A stretch of DNA of 8,608 nucleotides from positions 1 to 8,608 of the forward strand of contig JAAZNR010000854.1 of NCBI GenBank assembly GCA_012798155.1, written 5' to 3'. Shown here in pieces: positions 1 through 6,959 of this stretch. The stretch is from Thermogutta sp. Lineage in GTDB: Bacteria; Planctomycetota; Planctomycetia; Pirellulales; Thermoguttaceae. The notes beneath the pieces were generated by a model that had not been told where the DNA came from, did no database searches, and saw only the letters and a program-made list of their open reading frames with translations. The position numbers were made by a program, and so were the translations under genes. Numbering within the stretch: position 1 is the first letter of the stretch; each line of letters opens with the position of its first letter.

Positions 1-137
1 ACGTGGAGGCCTGCTTTTCGCGGCACGGCGGCAACCTCCGCGAGATGCTGTTCGAGCTGTACGACCTGTACGAGATTCGGCTCCATCCGCCGGTCAAGCC
101 GCGGATCGAGGCGCGGCAAGGGGATGTGGGCGGGTAA
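1..137 (+). CDS. 3' end of an unidentified protein gene (partial)
   Basis: Reading from base 3, the frame stays open to a TAA stop at 135-137 and gives a 44-residue C-terminal tail. The tail includes FSRHGGNLREMLFELYDLYE followed by a proline- and basic-rich end. The start lies outside the window. The fragment has charged, amphipathic helix-like character with no membrane segment, and its third codon positions are strongly GC-rich, as expected for a resident gene of this genome. I do not recognise the family from this tail, so no function is given. The G-rich repeat cluster begins within about 20 nt of the stop, the usual position for an intergenic element. Confidence 0.6.
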   Translation, partial: VEACFSRHGGNLREMLFELYDLYEIRLHPPVKPRIEARQGDVGG

Positions 138-154
138 TCGCCCGGCATCACGCC

Positions 155-261
155 GGGTGGCCGGCGTCGATTTGGGCGGCCCGAGTCGAGTGGCTGGGCT
201 TGTGTGGTTGGAGTCAGGTGCCCGGGTTTGGGTGGCTGGGGTCGAAGCGCAGCCCCCAGAC
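155..261 (+). repeat. G-rich intergenic repeat cluster (left copy)
   Basis: Imperfect reiterations of a GTGGCTGGG-like core occupy the gap after the upstream gene. The last copy (230-249) is identical over 20 bases to 6858-6877 in the nuoL-nuoM gap. It ends in a short inverted repeat, CTGGGG (236-241) against CCCCAG (254-259), which could fold into a 6-bp hairpin. The G-rich side is on the + strand. A coding frame does run through this stretch (open from 124), but the low-complexity sequence and its similarity to the other two intergenic clusters argue that it is not translated. Confidence 0.75.
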
Positions 262-366
262 GCGCGGCTGCCGCTGCCGGACAAGGCCGCAGTGGCACCC
301 GGCGCCTGGACACCTGAACTGAGTTTCCAAAGTCCAGGACTAACCAAAAAACTCGTAAATGGCAAA

Positions 367-2961
367 ATGGACTCCGACGCGAACGCAATTCGACCCAACC
401 TCAGCGTTCAGCACTGGATTCACTGGTGCGTGAACCTGCTCTCCGCCGTTGGTGCCGGAATCTTTCTTATCCCGTACTTTCGCTGCCAGCCAGAAAGCGT
501 CCACGAGTTTGCAACTGCCCTTCCTGACTGGCAGCGGCAACTGTTTGTCTTTGCGATCTGCGTCATTTTGGCGTACACGCTGTTCAAGCTTTTCTCACCC
601 CGTCTCTTGCATCTTCGATACTTCTTCACGCACCCACCGACATGGTCGGCATGGCTGCTGGGTGGGTTGGTCCTGTGCGGCCTTGATCTCGGAATCGGGT
701 TGTCGAAGCACACCTACACTGCATCGTGGAACGAGTGGCTCGGCTACGGATTGGGATCGGCACTCGTCGTCTCCGTCGTTCGCCATCTGATCGCCCTCAG
801 TGAGCCCGCTGGTCAACCCGTCACGAAGGCGACGCTATCGAGAGAATGTGCGAGTTCGCTGGACTGGACAACCGTCGAACCGTGGCTTCGATCCGATGCA
901 CCCGCTTCACACGACTTCCTCGGGAACTACTCGGTCGCAGAGCGAATGAGAGGGCTTCTCATCGATGCGACCCGTTCCATCGGAATCGTCGGGCCGTTTG
1001 GTGCCGGTAAATCGAGTGTGGTGAAGTGGATCGAAGAACTTGTGCAGGAGGATGGCAAGTTCCTTCTGAGTGAACATAGCTGCTGGGGCTTTGAAACCTC
1101 TTCGGCCTCGATTCACTCGATGCTGAGGGATGCCATCGGAAAGGTCGAACAGCGAATTGACACGTTTCAGATCAGTTGGCTACCTGAGTCCTACCGGCAA
1201 ACGTTTTCGGCAGGCGGGGAATGGCTGGACAACATCTCGAAAATGCTGTTCGGACAACGTGATCCCATCGACCAGTTTCGCCGCCTCTCTGCCCTTCTGG
1301 GCGACATGGGTGTGCGTTTGGTCTTTGTCGTCGAGGACTTGGATCGGAACGACAGCAGATCGTTTGACATTCAGGAGGTTCTCGCATTCCTCCAACAACT
1401 GAAGGGGTTCTCCAATCTATCGTTCATTCTGACAGGTGGGCTGAGAACCTCGCCGAGGATCGACTACGCCAAGCTGTGCGATCACATCGAGTACCTGCGA
1501 ACGATCTCGGTTCATCAATCCGGCTCGCTTGTTGCGGTCCTGCGTCAACAATGCCTCAACCAAGAGGCATTCCCCCACGTCCACTTGAACGACTCGGACG
1601 ACAACCAATGGAATCCGGAGCGATGGTCGCTCTTGTCAGATCGAGACGAAGTGTACCCACCGGAAGCCATTGCTCGCCTCCTGAATACGCCAAGGGCGCT
1701 GCGCCATGCGCTGAGTTTGACCTATCGTGCATGGCAAAAGCTTTACGGCGAGATCGACTTCGATCATCTGCTGGCCATGAATGTGCTGCGGTACGCTGCG
1801 CCCGAAGCATTCTCTTTCGTGCTGCGGCATTGGCATCGCTTTCGTGATCAACCATCGAAGGACCTATGGCAACACAGCCATTTGGAGAAAATCACAGCGT
1901 CCCTGCGACGAGAGTGGGAGCAGGTCTGTGGGGGTGTCGATTGGGATGCGAGGGCCGCTCGAACGCTGATTGATCTCATTCTGCCATTTACTCCAATGTG
2001 GTTTGGTGAGACATCCCCCGGAGGTCGCCCTCGGTCACAAGGCGTTCAATACGAACGATACTGGCAACGGGCGTTGAACCAAAACATCGCAGCCGACGAA
2101 GTTCGAGACCAAACGGTCATTCGTGACATGCAGCAATGGATCGAGAATCGTGTTCCTGATGCGGCGCTTGTCACCGGCGTTTGCTCTAACCCATGTTACA
2201 GCAAGGTTTGGGAACAGTTGGACTACCGCGGCTTCTCGGACGACCGAGAGAGAATCCTAGCGTTCTGCGAGCAGGTGTTGGAGCGTATTCGGCAGCAGGA
2301 CAAGGCGGAAGCTTCAAGGAACAGCCAAGGATTCATTCCGATCTTGCGATACGCGGCTCGGCGCGTCGGACTTGTCGAAGCGAACGCCCGATGGCTTGAG
2401 AAGCAGATCACAGAGGCGGCGAGCGTCAGTCTTGAGCTTGTGAACGCGCTTTGGTACTACTGGGGCGGCTCGATTCTTCGAGACCAAGATCGACAAGCCG
2501 TGCGTCGGCACAGCCTTAATGAGTTGCAGAGGACGTTGACTGGTGGAAACGCTCTCATTTCACGATTGCATCCCCATCTCTCGACGACACTTTACCACTT
2601 GGTTTTCGACCCCGGAAATGACCGTGGAGCGACACTCAACGACGTGAGCTCGTGGTCATGGTTAGGACCGATGATCCTTGAGGCGGTGCGGAGTCGAAAC
2701 GTTCAAGCGCTGGTAAACTGTGCAACGCTGCTTGGCGGTCGAGTTTCTACCGAAAAGGGGGTGACCGTTGACGTTGAAGTCCTGGATGCCTTCTTCGGTA
2801 ACTCGGCACACGAGGTCATCGATATTCTCGACGAAATGCTCGATCAGATACCAGAGCAGCATCAGATGCTCGTCAGAAACATCGTGGGTGCGGCTCGGCG
2901 GCACTTTGCTGGGACGCCTTCGTCAGTCGAAGAAGAGGCGGACAACGACGATCCCAATTAA
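367..2961 (+). CDS. Membrane-anchored KAP/STAND-like P-loop NTPase, orphan, possible defence protein
   Basis: The 864-residue product starts with four predicted membrane helices (about residues 17-38, 57-77, 93-112, 124-144), so the NTPase part should be cytoplasmic. Walker A is GPFGAGKSS (209-217) and Walker B is RLVFVVEDLDRND (317-329, acidic E323, D324, D326). A RIDYAKLCDHIEYL stretch follows at 364-377, and LLNTPRALRHAL (438-449) carries R442, a candidate arginine finger or sensor. YWQRALNQNIAADEVRDQ (565-582) resembles a segment I associate with KAP-type proteins. The C-terminal ~270 residues are helical and unrecognised. I chose ATG 367 because the frame upstream (open from ATG 124) is intergenic repeat. 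No Shine-Dalgarno is visible and the leader is A-rich. The gene is less GC-rich than nuoLMN and has no operon partner in view, which suggests transfer. KAP relatives include the plasmid phage-exclusion protein PifA, but a defence role here is inference. A STAND-type regulator is the alternative. Confidence 0.8.
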   Translation: MDSDANAIRPNLSVQHWIHWCVNLLSAVGAGIFLIPYFRCQPESVHEFATALPDWQRQLFVFAICVILAYTLFKLFSPRLLHLRYFFTHPPTWSAWLLGGLVLCGLDLGIGLSKHTYTASWNEWLGYGLGSALVVSVVRHLIALSEPAGQPVTKATLSRECASSLDWTTVEPWLRSDAPASHDFLGNYSVAERMRGLLIDATRSIGIVGPFGAGKSSVVKWIEELVQEDGKFLLSEHSCWGFETSSASIHSMLRDAIGKVEQRIDTFQISWLPESYRQTFSAGGEWLDNISKMLFGQRDPIDQFRRLSALLGDMGVRLVFVVEDLDRNDSRSFDIQEVLAFLQQLKGFSNLSFILTGGLRTSPRIDYAKLCDHIEYLRTISVHQSGSLVAVLRQQCLNQEAFPHVHLNDSDDNQWNPERWSLLSDRDEVYPPEAIARLLNTPRALRHALSLTYRAWQKLYGEIDFDHLLAMNVLRYAAPEAFSFVLRHWHRFRDQPSKDLWQHSHLEKITASLRREWEQVCGGVDWDARAARTLIDLILPFTPMWFGETSPGGRPRSQGVQYERYWQRALNQNIAADEVRDQTVIRDMQQWIENRVPDAALVTGVCSNPCYSKVWEQLDYRGFSDDRERILAFCEQVLERIRQQDKAEASRNSQGFIPILRYAARRVGLVEANARWLEKQITEAASVSLELVNALWYYWGGSILRDQDRQAVRRHSLNELQRTLTGGNALISRLHPHLSTTLYHLVFDPGNDRGATLNDVSSWSWLGPMILEAVRSRNVQALVNCATLLGGRVSTEKGVTVDVEVLDAFFGNSAHEVIDILDEMLDQIPEQHQMLVRNIVGAARRHFAGTPSSVEEEADNDDPN

Positions 2962-3113
2962 ACCAGTCCCTTTTGCTCACGGCGTACGGAGCGATTTCCT
3001 GTGCTACCTGTTCTCAGCGTTTCCGCTCTCGGAGCGTGTCTTCAAATTAGCTTTTGGCGGCCGGAAGGCGCCGGAACGTCTCAACCCGTTCGGAACGTGT
3101 TAATCGGTTTGAC

Positions 3114-3151
3114 ACAACTGCCGTACGGAATTAGTGTCGCGCGGTAGTTGT
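3114..3151. repeat. Inverted repeat / potential stem-loop in the convergent gap
   Basis: ACAACTGCCG (3114-3123) can pair with CGGTAGTTGT (3142-3151) to give a 10-bp stem with one G-T wobble and an 18-nt loop. Its place between two converging genes would suit a transcription end signal for either strand, but no T-run follows on either side. It could equally be a remnant of a mobile-element end, since it sits at the change in base composition. Confidence 0.5.
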
Positions 3152-3161
3152 AGCATGCGGG

Positions 3162-3252
3162 GTGGCCGGGCGTGGGTAGCTGAGGTCGGGTTGGGTGGCC
3201 GGGCGTGGGTGGCTGAGGTCGAGTTGGGTGGCTGGGCTCGAGTTGGCTGGGC
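3162..3252 (+). repeat. 33-bp tandem repeat, G-rich family (middle copy)
   Basis: GTGGCCGGG / GTGGCTGGG cores begin at 3162, 3195 and 3228, exactly 33 bp apart. The first two units are nearly identical, with inner GTGGGTAGCTGAGGTC and GTGGGTGGCTGAGGTC, and the third is shortened. The array ends about a dozen bases beyond the nuoN stop codon. It shares the GTGGCTGGG core and + strand G-rich orientation with the clusters at 155-261 and 6743-6892. Confidence 0.85.
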
Positions 3253-3264
3253 CGCGGTCGGCGA

Positions 3265-4821
3265 TCATCGGGCGGGGGAGGCCGCGCCGAGCGAGACCTC
3301 CACGGTCGGCCGGGCGGCGGTGGGGCTGGCGTCGTGGGCCGCTTGGAACCAGCCGCCGGGGGCCACGCCGATGGCCAAGGTCAGCACCAGGCAGACGAAC
3401 ACGGCGACCACGGCGGGCGGGGAAACGACGGCGGTTTGCGGTCCTTCGCCCGCATCCTCTTCGGTGAAGAACAGCGCCCCCACCACGCGAAGATAATAGG
3501 CGGCCCCGATCGCGGCGTTGATCGCGCCGATCACGGCCAGCCAGAGGAGCCGGGAGCGGATCGGGCTTTCGCTGGGCGAGGCCCCCACCTCCAAGGCGCT
3601 GAAGAAGACGGCCAACTTTCCCCAGAAGCCGGCCAGCGGCGGGATCCCGGCCAGGCTGAACATGAAGGCCGCCAGGGACCAGGCAACGAATCGCGGCGTC
3701 CCCGCGGCGGACCGCGCCAGGCCCCGCAAGTCGTCCAAGCGTTCGACGGGCCGATCGCCCCGTCGCAGGGCGCTGAGGGCCGCGAAGGCCCCCGCCGTGG
3801 CGATCACGTAGGCGATCAGGTAGAGAAGCATCGCCCCCGCCCCGTCCCAGGGGTGATCGCCGGGGCGGCGGTAGGTCATGGCCGTGGTCAGACCGATCAG
3901 CATGAAGCCGGCGTGGGCGATGGAGGAATACGCCAGCAGGCGCCGCAGATGGGTTTGCCAGAGGGCGATCACGTTGCCCACCGTCATGGTGAGGACGGCC
4001 ACGGCGAGCACGGCCTGCCAAAAGGGTCCGCCCCAGCCGACCATGGTCGCCAAGAGGAGCTTGATGACGGCCGCCATGCCCGCCGCCTTGGGAAACACCG
4101 AGAGCAGCGCGGCATTGGCGTGGGACGTCCCCTGATAGACGTCGGGGGCGTAGAAGTGGAAGGGGACGGCGGCGATCTTGAAGGCCAATCCGGCGAAGAC
4201 CAGGACGGCGGCGAAGGCCCCCAGCGAGGGATCGCCCGGCATCCCCGCCGCGTCCGCCCAGGCGTGCACCGGGCGATCCAGCCGCAGCGAACCGCCCAGG
4301 CCGTAAACGTAGCTCAAACCGTAGAGCAGCACGGCCGAGGAGAGGATGCTGAGAAAGAAGTATTTGCCGGCGGACTCCTGAGGCAGCGGGCCGTCGCGAT
4401 CGAGATAGAGCAGGATGTAAGAGGCGATCGAGATCAGCTCAAGGCCGAGGAAGAGGGTGATCAGATCGCCGGCGCCGCCCGCCAGTATGACGCCCAGCGC
4501 GGCGGAGAGGAGACAGGCCGCGGACTCGGCCTCCTGTTCTCCCGCGGCGTCCGCCCGCATGGACGCCAGCACGATCATGCCCAGGCCCGGCCCGAGCAGG
4601 CGAAAGAGGGCGTTGAAGGCGGCATACCACGGCTCCACGGCGGCGACCCCCTGCCACCATCCGGTCTGCACCACGGCGACCGCCCCGGCGAAGATCAGGG
4701 CGCACCAGGCCGTCCCTCGCGCTCCGCGGCGCAGCGGGGGAAACGCCCCGAGCAAAAAGCACGCCGCGGCGGCCATGCCCAGAATCAACTCGGGAATCAT
4801 GTCTTGCAATGCCGTTCCCAT
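3265..4821 (-). CDS. nuoN: NADH-quinone oxidoreductase subunit N (complex I membrane arm)
   Basis: This 518-residue, highly hydrophobic protein is one of the three antiporter-like proton-pumping subunits of NADH:quinone oxidoreductase in the cytoplasmic membrane. The start MGTALQDMIPELILG matches the usual NuoN N-terminus. Expected channel residues are present: E128 (GLELISIASY), K153 (AGKYFFLS), K215 (FKIAAVPFHFYAPDVYQG), H222, K245 (SVFPKAAG), H303 (YSSIAHAGF) and K402 (GFWGKLAVF), close to the E. coli positions E133, K158, K217, H224, K247 and K395. It follows nuoM by 40 nt, so the two are probably co-transcribed, and no Shine-Dalgarno precedes the ATG. The frame is open back to 4956, which would overlap nuoM by 95 nt, but that extension is basic, proline-rich shadow sequence. 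ATG 4800 (MIPEL) is a possible shorter start. Length is ordinary for the family. Confidence 0.95.
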   Translation of the reverse strand: MGTALQDMIPELILGMAAAACFLLGAFPPLRRGARGTAWCALIFAGAVAVVQTGWWQGVAAVEPWYAAFNALFRLLGPGLGMIVLASMRADAAGEQEAESAACLLSAALGVILAGGAGDLITLFLGLELISIASYILLYLDRDGPLPQESAGKYFFLSILSSAVLLYGLSYVYGLGGSLRLDRPVHAWADAAGMPGDPSLGAFAAVLVFAGLAFKIAAVPFHFYAPDVYQGTSHANAALLSVFPKAAGMAAVIKLLLATMVGWGGPFWQAVLAVAVLTMTVGNVIALWQTHLRRLLAYSSIAHAGFMLIGLTTAMTYRRPGDHPWDGAGAMLLYLIAYVIATAGAFAALSALRRGDRPVERLDDLRGLARSAAGTPRFVAWSLAAFMFSLAGIPPLAGFWGKLAVFFSALEVGASPSESPIRSRLLWLAVIGAINAAIGAAYYLRVVGALFFTEEDAGEGPQTAVVSPPAVVAVFVCLVLTLAIGVAPGGWFQAAHDASPTAARPTVEVSLGAASPAR

Positions 4822-4861
4822 GGGATTTGCACCGTTTAGCGAAAGGAGGCGAGCCGGGCGA

Positions 4862-6622
4862 TCACGGCCCGGCGCCGTCATCCGTGGTTTCCAGGCCATG
4901 CCGGGACGCGGCGGCGTTCGGCGCCGGGCGGGGGGACGCATATCCGATTTCGGCAAGCGGCGGCCCCGCGGCCGCTCCCTGACTCACGACGGAGAGCGGC
5001 GAATCCCGGCCTTCCGGCGGAGTCGTCGTGGATGCCGCGGGAGGGGCGGCCGCCGCCATCGCTTGGCCCGTGAGGGACTGGAGCGTAGGCGTCATCCGGG
5101 CGAGGAAGTACGAGGGCTGCACGCCGATCCAGACGATGAACAGGCCCAGCGGGGCCAGGGCGAAGACCTCGCGGGCCGTGAGGTCGCCGACCCGGCCCTG
5201 TCCGGTGTAAGGGTCGCCTCCGCCGGGAGAGCCGGGGGCGTTCCGCTCCGGTTCCTTCAGTTCGCCGAAGAAGACCCGGCCGACCAGTTGCAGCATGTAC
5301 CAGGCCGCCAAAACGACGCCGAAGACGGCAGCCACGGCCAAGGCGAGTTCGCCGGGGCGGAACAGCCACGCCCGCTGGAACATCCCGGCCAAAATCAAAA
5401 ACTCTCCCGCGAACCCGTTCAGGCCCGGCAGACCGATGCTGGAAAACGTCAGCAGGAACATGAAGAAGGCCAGCAGCGGCAAGCGGCGGGCCAGGCCGCC
5501 GAAGGAGTCGATCCGCCGCGTATGATACCGCTCGTAGATCATGCCGACCACGGCGAACAGGCCGCCCGTCGCCAGCCCGTGGTTCACCATCTGAAGCAAC
5601 CCCCCGTGCAGGCCGAGCGGATTGAGGGCGAAAAAGCCGAGCACGCAGTATCCCAGATGGGCGACGCTGGAATAGGCGATCAGGCGCTTGATGTCGCTCT
5701 GGGCCAGGGCGGTCAAGGCCCCGTAGATGATCCCCACCGCGGCCAGGAACAAAATCCAGGGGGCGGAGGCCGCCGCGGCATCCGGCAGCATGGGCAGGCT
5801 GAACCGCAGGAAGCCGTAACCCCCGATCTTCAGCAGAATCCCGGCCAAGAGAACGCTTCCCGCAGTCGGGGCCTCCACGTGTGCCAGGGGAAGCCAGGTG
5901 TGCAGGGGAAACAGCGGCACCTTGACCGCGAAGCCCGCGAACAAGGCCAAGAAAATCCACATCTGCACCGCCGGGGGAAATTGCCCGCCGGCCCGTAATG
6001 CCGCCAACTCCTCCGTCAGGCGCGGGATGGAGAAGGTCAGCACGCCGTGCGGCTGCAATTGCGCGTTGTAGATGGCCAGGGCCAAGAGGCCCAGGAAGGT
6101 CAGCAGGCTGCCGGCCAGCGTAAAGAGGAAGAACTTCACGGCCGCGTAGCGACGTTCCTCGTGTCCCCAAATGCCGATCAGGAAGAAAAGCGGGATCAGC
6201 GTGGCCTCGAAGAAGAGGTAAAAGAGCAGGACGTCGCGGGCGGCGAAGACGCCCAGCATTCCCGTCAGGAGGACCAGCAGCAGCCGGTAGAACGAGGTCG
6301 CGCCGCGGTCCACGGCGTGCCAACTGACCAAGACGGCGGTGAACGTCAACAGGGCGCAGAGCGGGAAGAGCCAGACGCTCAGGCCGTCCAAGCCCAATCC
6401 GAATCGCAGGTCCACGCCGGGAAAGCGGCCCGCCGTCCACGAGGTCTCCCAGACGGCGAAATCCCGGCCGCCGGCGGGAAACGAGAAGGCCAGGTAGCCG
6501 CTGAGGAGGAGCGTCAGCGTGACCACCAGCAAGGCGGCGCGGCGGGCGTTCTCGCGGCGCTCGCCGACGAGGGGCACGCCCAGCAAAGGCAGCAATACCG
6601 TGATCAGCAAAAGCGTGCTCAT
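4862..6622 (-). CDS. nuoM: NADH-quinone oxidoreductase subunit M (complex I membrane arm)
   Basis: This 586-residue polytopic protein is the middle antiporter-like proton-pumping subunit of complex I. Signature segments are FYLFFEATLIPLFFLIGIWG (E139), KVPLFPLHTWLPLAHVEAPT (K234, W243), LLAGILLKIGGYG (K265), YSSVAHLGY (H322), MVNHGL (H348) and NGFAGEFLIL (E407). These align with the functionally important E. coli NuoM residues, mostly at the same numbers. The start MSTLLLITVLLPLLG is typical of the family, and a weak purine-rich GGAAGG lies about 12 nt upstream. The protein is longer than E. coli NuoM (about 509 residues). The excess is mainly a low-complexity Ala/Pro/Ser/Thr tail after the last membrane helix (about residues 520-586), plus a Gly/Pro-rich loop at about 460-480. 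It lies between nuoL, across an unusually long repeat-bearing gap, and nuoN. Confidence 0.96.
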   Translation of the reverse strand: MSTLLLITVLLPLLGVPLVGERRENARRAALLVVTLTLLLSGYLAFSFPAGGRDFAVWETSWTAGRFPGVDLRFGLGLDGLSVWLFPLCALLTFTAVLVSWHAVDRGATSFYRLLLVLLTGMLGVFAARDVLLFYLFFEATLIPLFFLIGIWGHEERRYAAVKFFLFTLAGSLLTFLGLLALAIYNAQLQPHGVLTFSIPRLTEELAALRAGGQFPPAVQMWIFLALFAGFAVKVPLFPLHTWLPLAHVEAPTAGSVLLAGILLKIGGYGFLRFSLPMLPDAAAASAPWILFLAAVGIIYGALTALAQSDIKRLIAYSSVAHLGYCVLGFFALNPLGLHGGLLQMVNHGLATGGLFAVVGMIYERYHTRRIDSFGGLARRLPLLAFFMFLLTFSSIGLPGLNGFAGEFLILAGMFQRAWLFRPGELALAVAAVFGVVLAAWYMLQLVGRVFFGELKEPERNAPGSPGGGDPYTGQGRVGDLTAREVFALAPLGLFIVWIGVQPSYFLARMTPTLQSLTGQAMAAAAPPAASTTTPPEGRDSPLSVVSQGAAAGPPLAEIGYASPRPAPNAAASRHGLETTDDGAGP

Positions 6623-6673
6623 GCGGTTGGCAATCCTTCCCTACTGGACCTCGCGCCGCCGTGTCGCGGCCGG

Positions 6674-6688
6674 CCCCGGCAGCCGGGG
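6674..6688. repeat. Perfect short hairpin upstream of nuoM
   Basis: CCCCGG (6674-6679) and CCGGGG (6683-6688) flank a 3-nt loop, giving a very stable all-GC stem. In the nuo transcript it would sit about 50 nt before the nuoM start. There is no T-tract, so a classical intrinsic terminator is unlikely. A processing or stabilising structure is possible. Confidence 0.5.
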
Positions 6689-6742
6689 TTCGGCCCTCGC
6701 CGTTTGGCCGACCGGGGTAGTCCGGCCGGCCGCGGTTGTCCG

Positions 6743-6868
6743 GTCATCCGGCCGGTTGGGGTCGTCCAGCCGGCTCCAGTCGTCCGGATGGCTCGGGGTG
6801 TCCGGGTGGCTGGGGTGGTCCGGGTGGCTCGGGTTGTCCGGTCGGCTGGGGTGGTCCGGGTGGCTGGG
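6743..6868 (+). repeat. 18-bp tandem repeat array (seven units) between nuoL and nuoM
   Basis: Units of 18 bp start at 6743, 6761, 6779, 6797, 6815, 6833 and 6851. The consensus is close to GTGGTCCGGGTGGCTGGG. The outer left units (6743-6778) are the most diverged and the right-hand ones the most alike, suggesting growth from the right. Degenerate unit-like sequence continues left to about 6718. G-runs are on the + strand, so the nuo transcript itself is C-rich here. On its right side the array runs into the GGCTGGGGTCGAAGCG element shared with the cluster at 230-249. Confidence 0.9.
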
Positions 6869-6901
6869 GTCGAAGCGAAGCGAAGCCCCCAGTCCCCAGC
6901 C
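6862..6901. repeat. Hairpin element closing the 18-bp array, shared with the left cluster
   Basis: GGCTGGGG (6862-6869) is complementary to CCCCAGCC (6894-6901). A competing inner pairing uses CCCCAG just before it (6887-6892). The loop holds a CGAAG triplication (6871-6885). The related copy at 236-259 has the same flanking bases with a shorter loop. With no T-tract it is more likely a structural or recognition element than a terminator. Confidence 0.6.
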
Positions 6902-6959
6902 CCCCGCCCCGCGGCTCGCGGCCCTCCCGTCCGGTTCGCGTACTCCTTGGAAGACCTCC

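Larger units (their letters stand above)
2962..3264. other. Convergent intergenic region between the KAP-type NTPase gene and nuoN
   Basis: This 303-nt gap lies between two genes that end toward each other. I found no convincing coding sequence. Bases 2962-3113 look like the AT-richer NTPase gene in composition, while 3160-3264 is GC-rich repeat DNA joined to the nuo operon, so the compositional boundary falls at about 3110-3160. Small items include the near-palindrome CGTTCGGAACG (3087-3097) and an 8-bp direct repeat CGTACGGA at 2983-2990 and 3122-3129. No canonical terminator with a T-tract is visible for either gene. Confidence 0.6.
6623..6959. other. Unusually long nuoL-nuoM intercistronic region
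   Basis: These 337 nt separate two genes that in most complex I operons are a few bases apart or overlapping. Reverse-strand frames do run through the region, but their translation is low-complexity threonine/arginine/proline repeat with no similarity to Nuo subunits, so I see no gene. It contains a short perfect hairpin near nuoM (6674-6688), a seven-unit 18-bp array (6743-6868), and a larger hairpin at 6862-6901. The rest (6902-6959) is plain GC-rich sequence next to the nuoL stop. No convincing promoter is visible for nuoM. Confidence 0.7.

Noticed and set aside
124..366. N-terminal extension of the NTPase to ATG 124 (945 residues)
   Set aside because: The extra 81 residues are encoded by the intergenic G-rich repeat cluster and overlap the upstream gene's stop. 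ATG 367 is followed at once by the predicted membrane domain.
359..433. Out-of-frame ATG 8 nt before the NTPase start, giving a 24-codon reading frame
   Set aside because: There is no ribosome binding site and no conservation evidence. It is probably chance, though it could act as an upstream reading frame.
3114..3151. Intrinsic terminator for nuoN or the NTPase gene
   Set aside because: A stem can form, but no T-tract follows on either strand, so it is listed only as an inverted repeat.
3334..4839. Long open frame of 501 residues on the + strand opposite nuoN
   Set aside because: Its translation is Gly/Arg/Gln/Glu/His-rich low-complexity sequence typical of the antisense of GC-rich membrane genes, and NuoN on the other strand is unambiguous.
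4457..5998. Long open frame of 513 residues on the + strand opposite nuoN/nuoM
   Set aside because: It spans parts of two real genes and their gap, and its composition is an antisense shadow.
6743..6868. CRISPR array
   Set aside because: The units are contiguous 18-bp tandem copies with no unique spacers.
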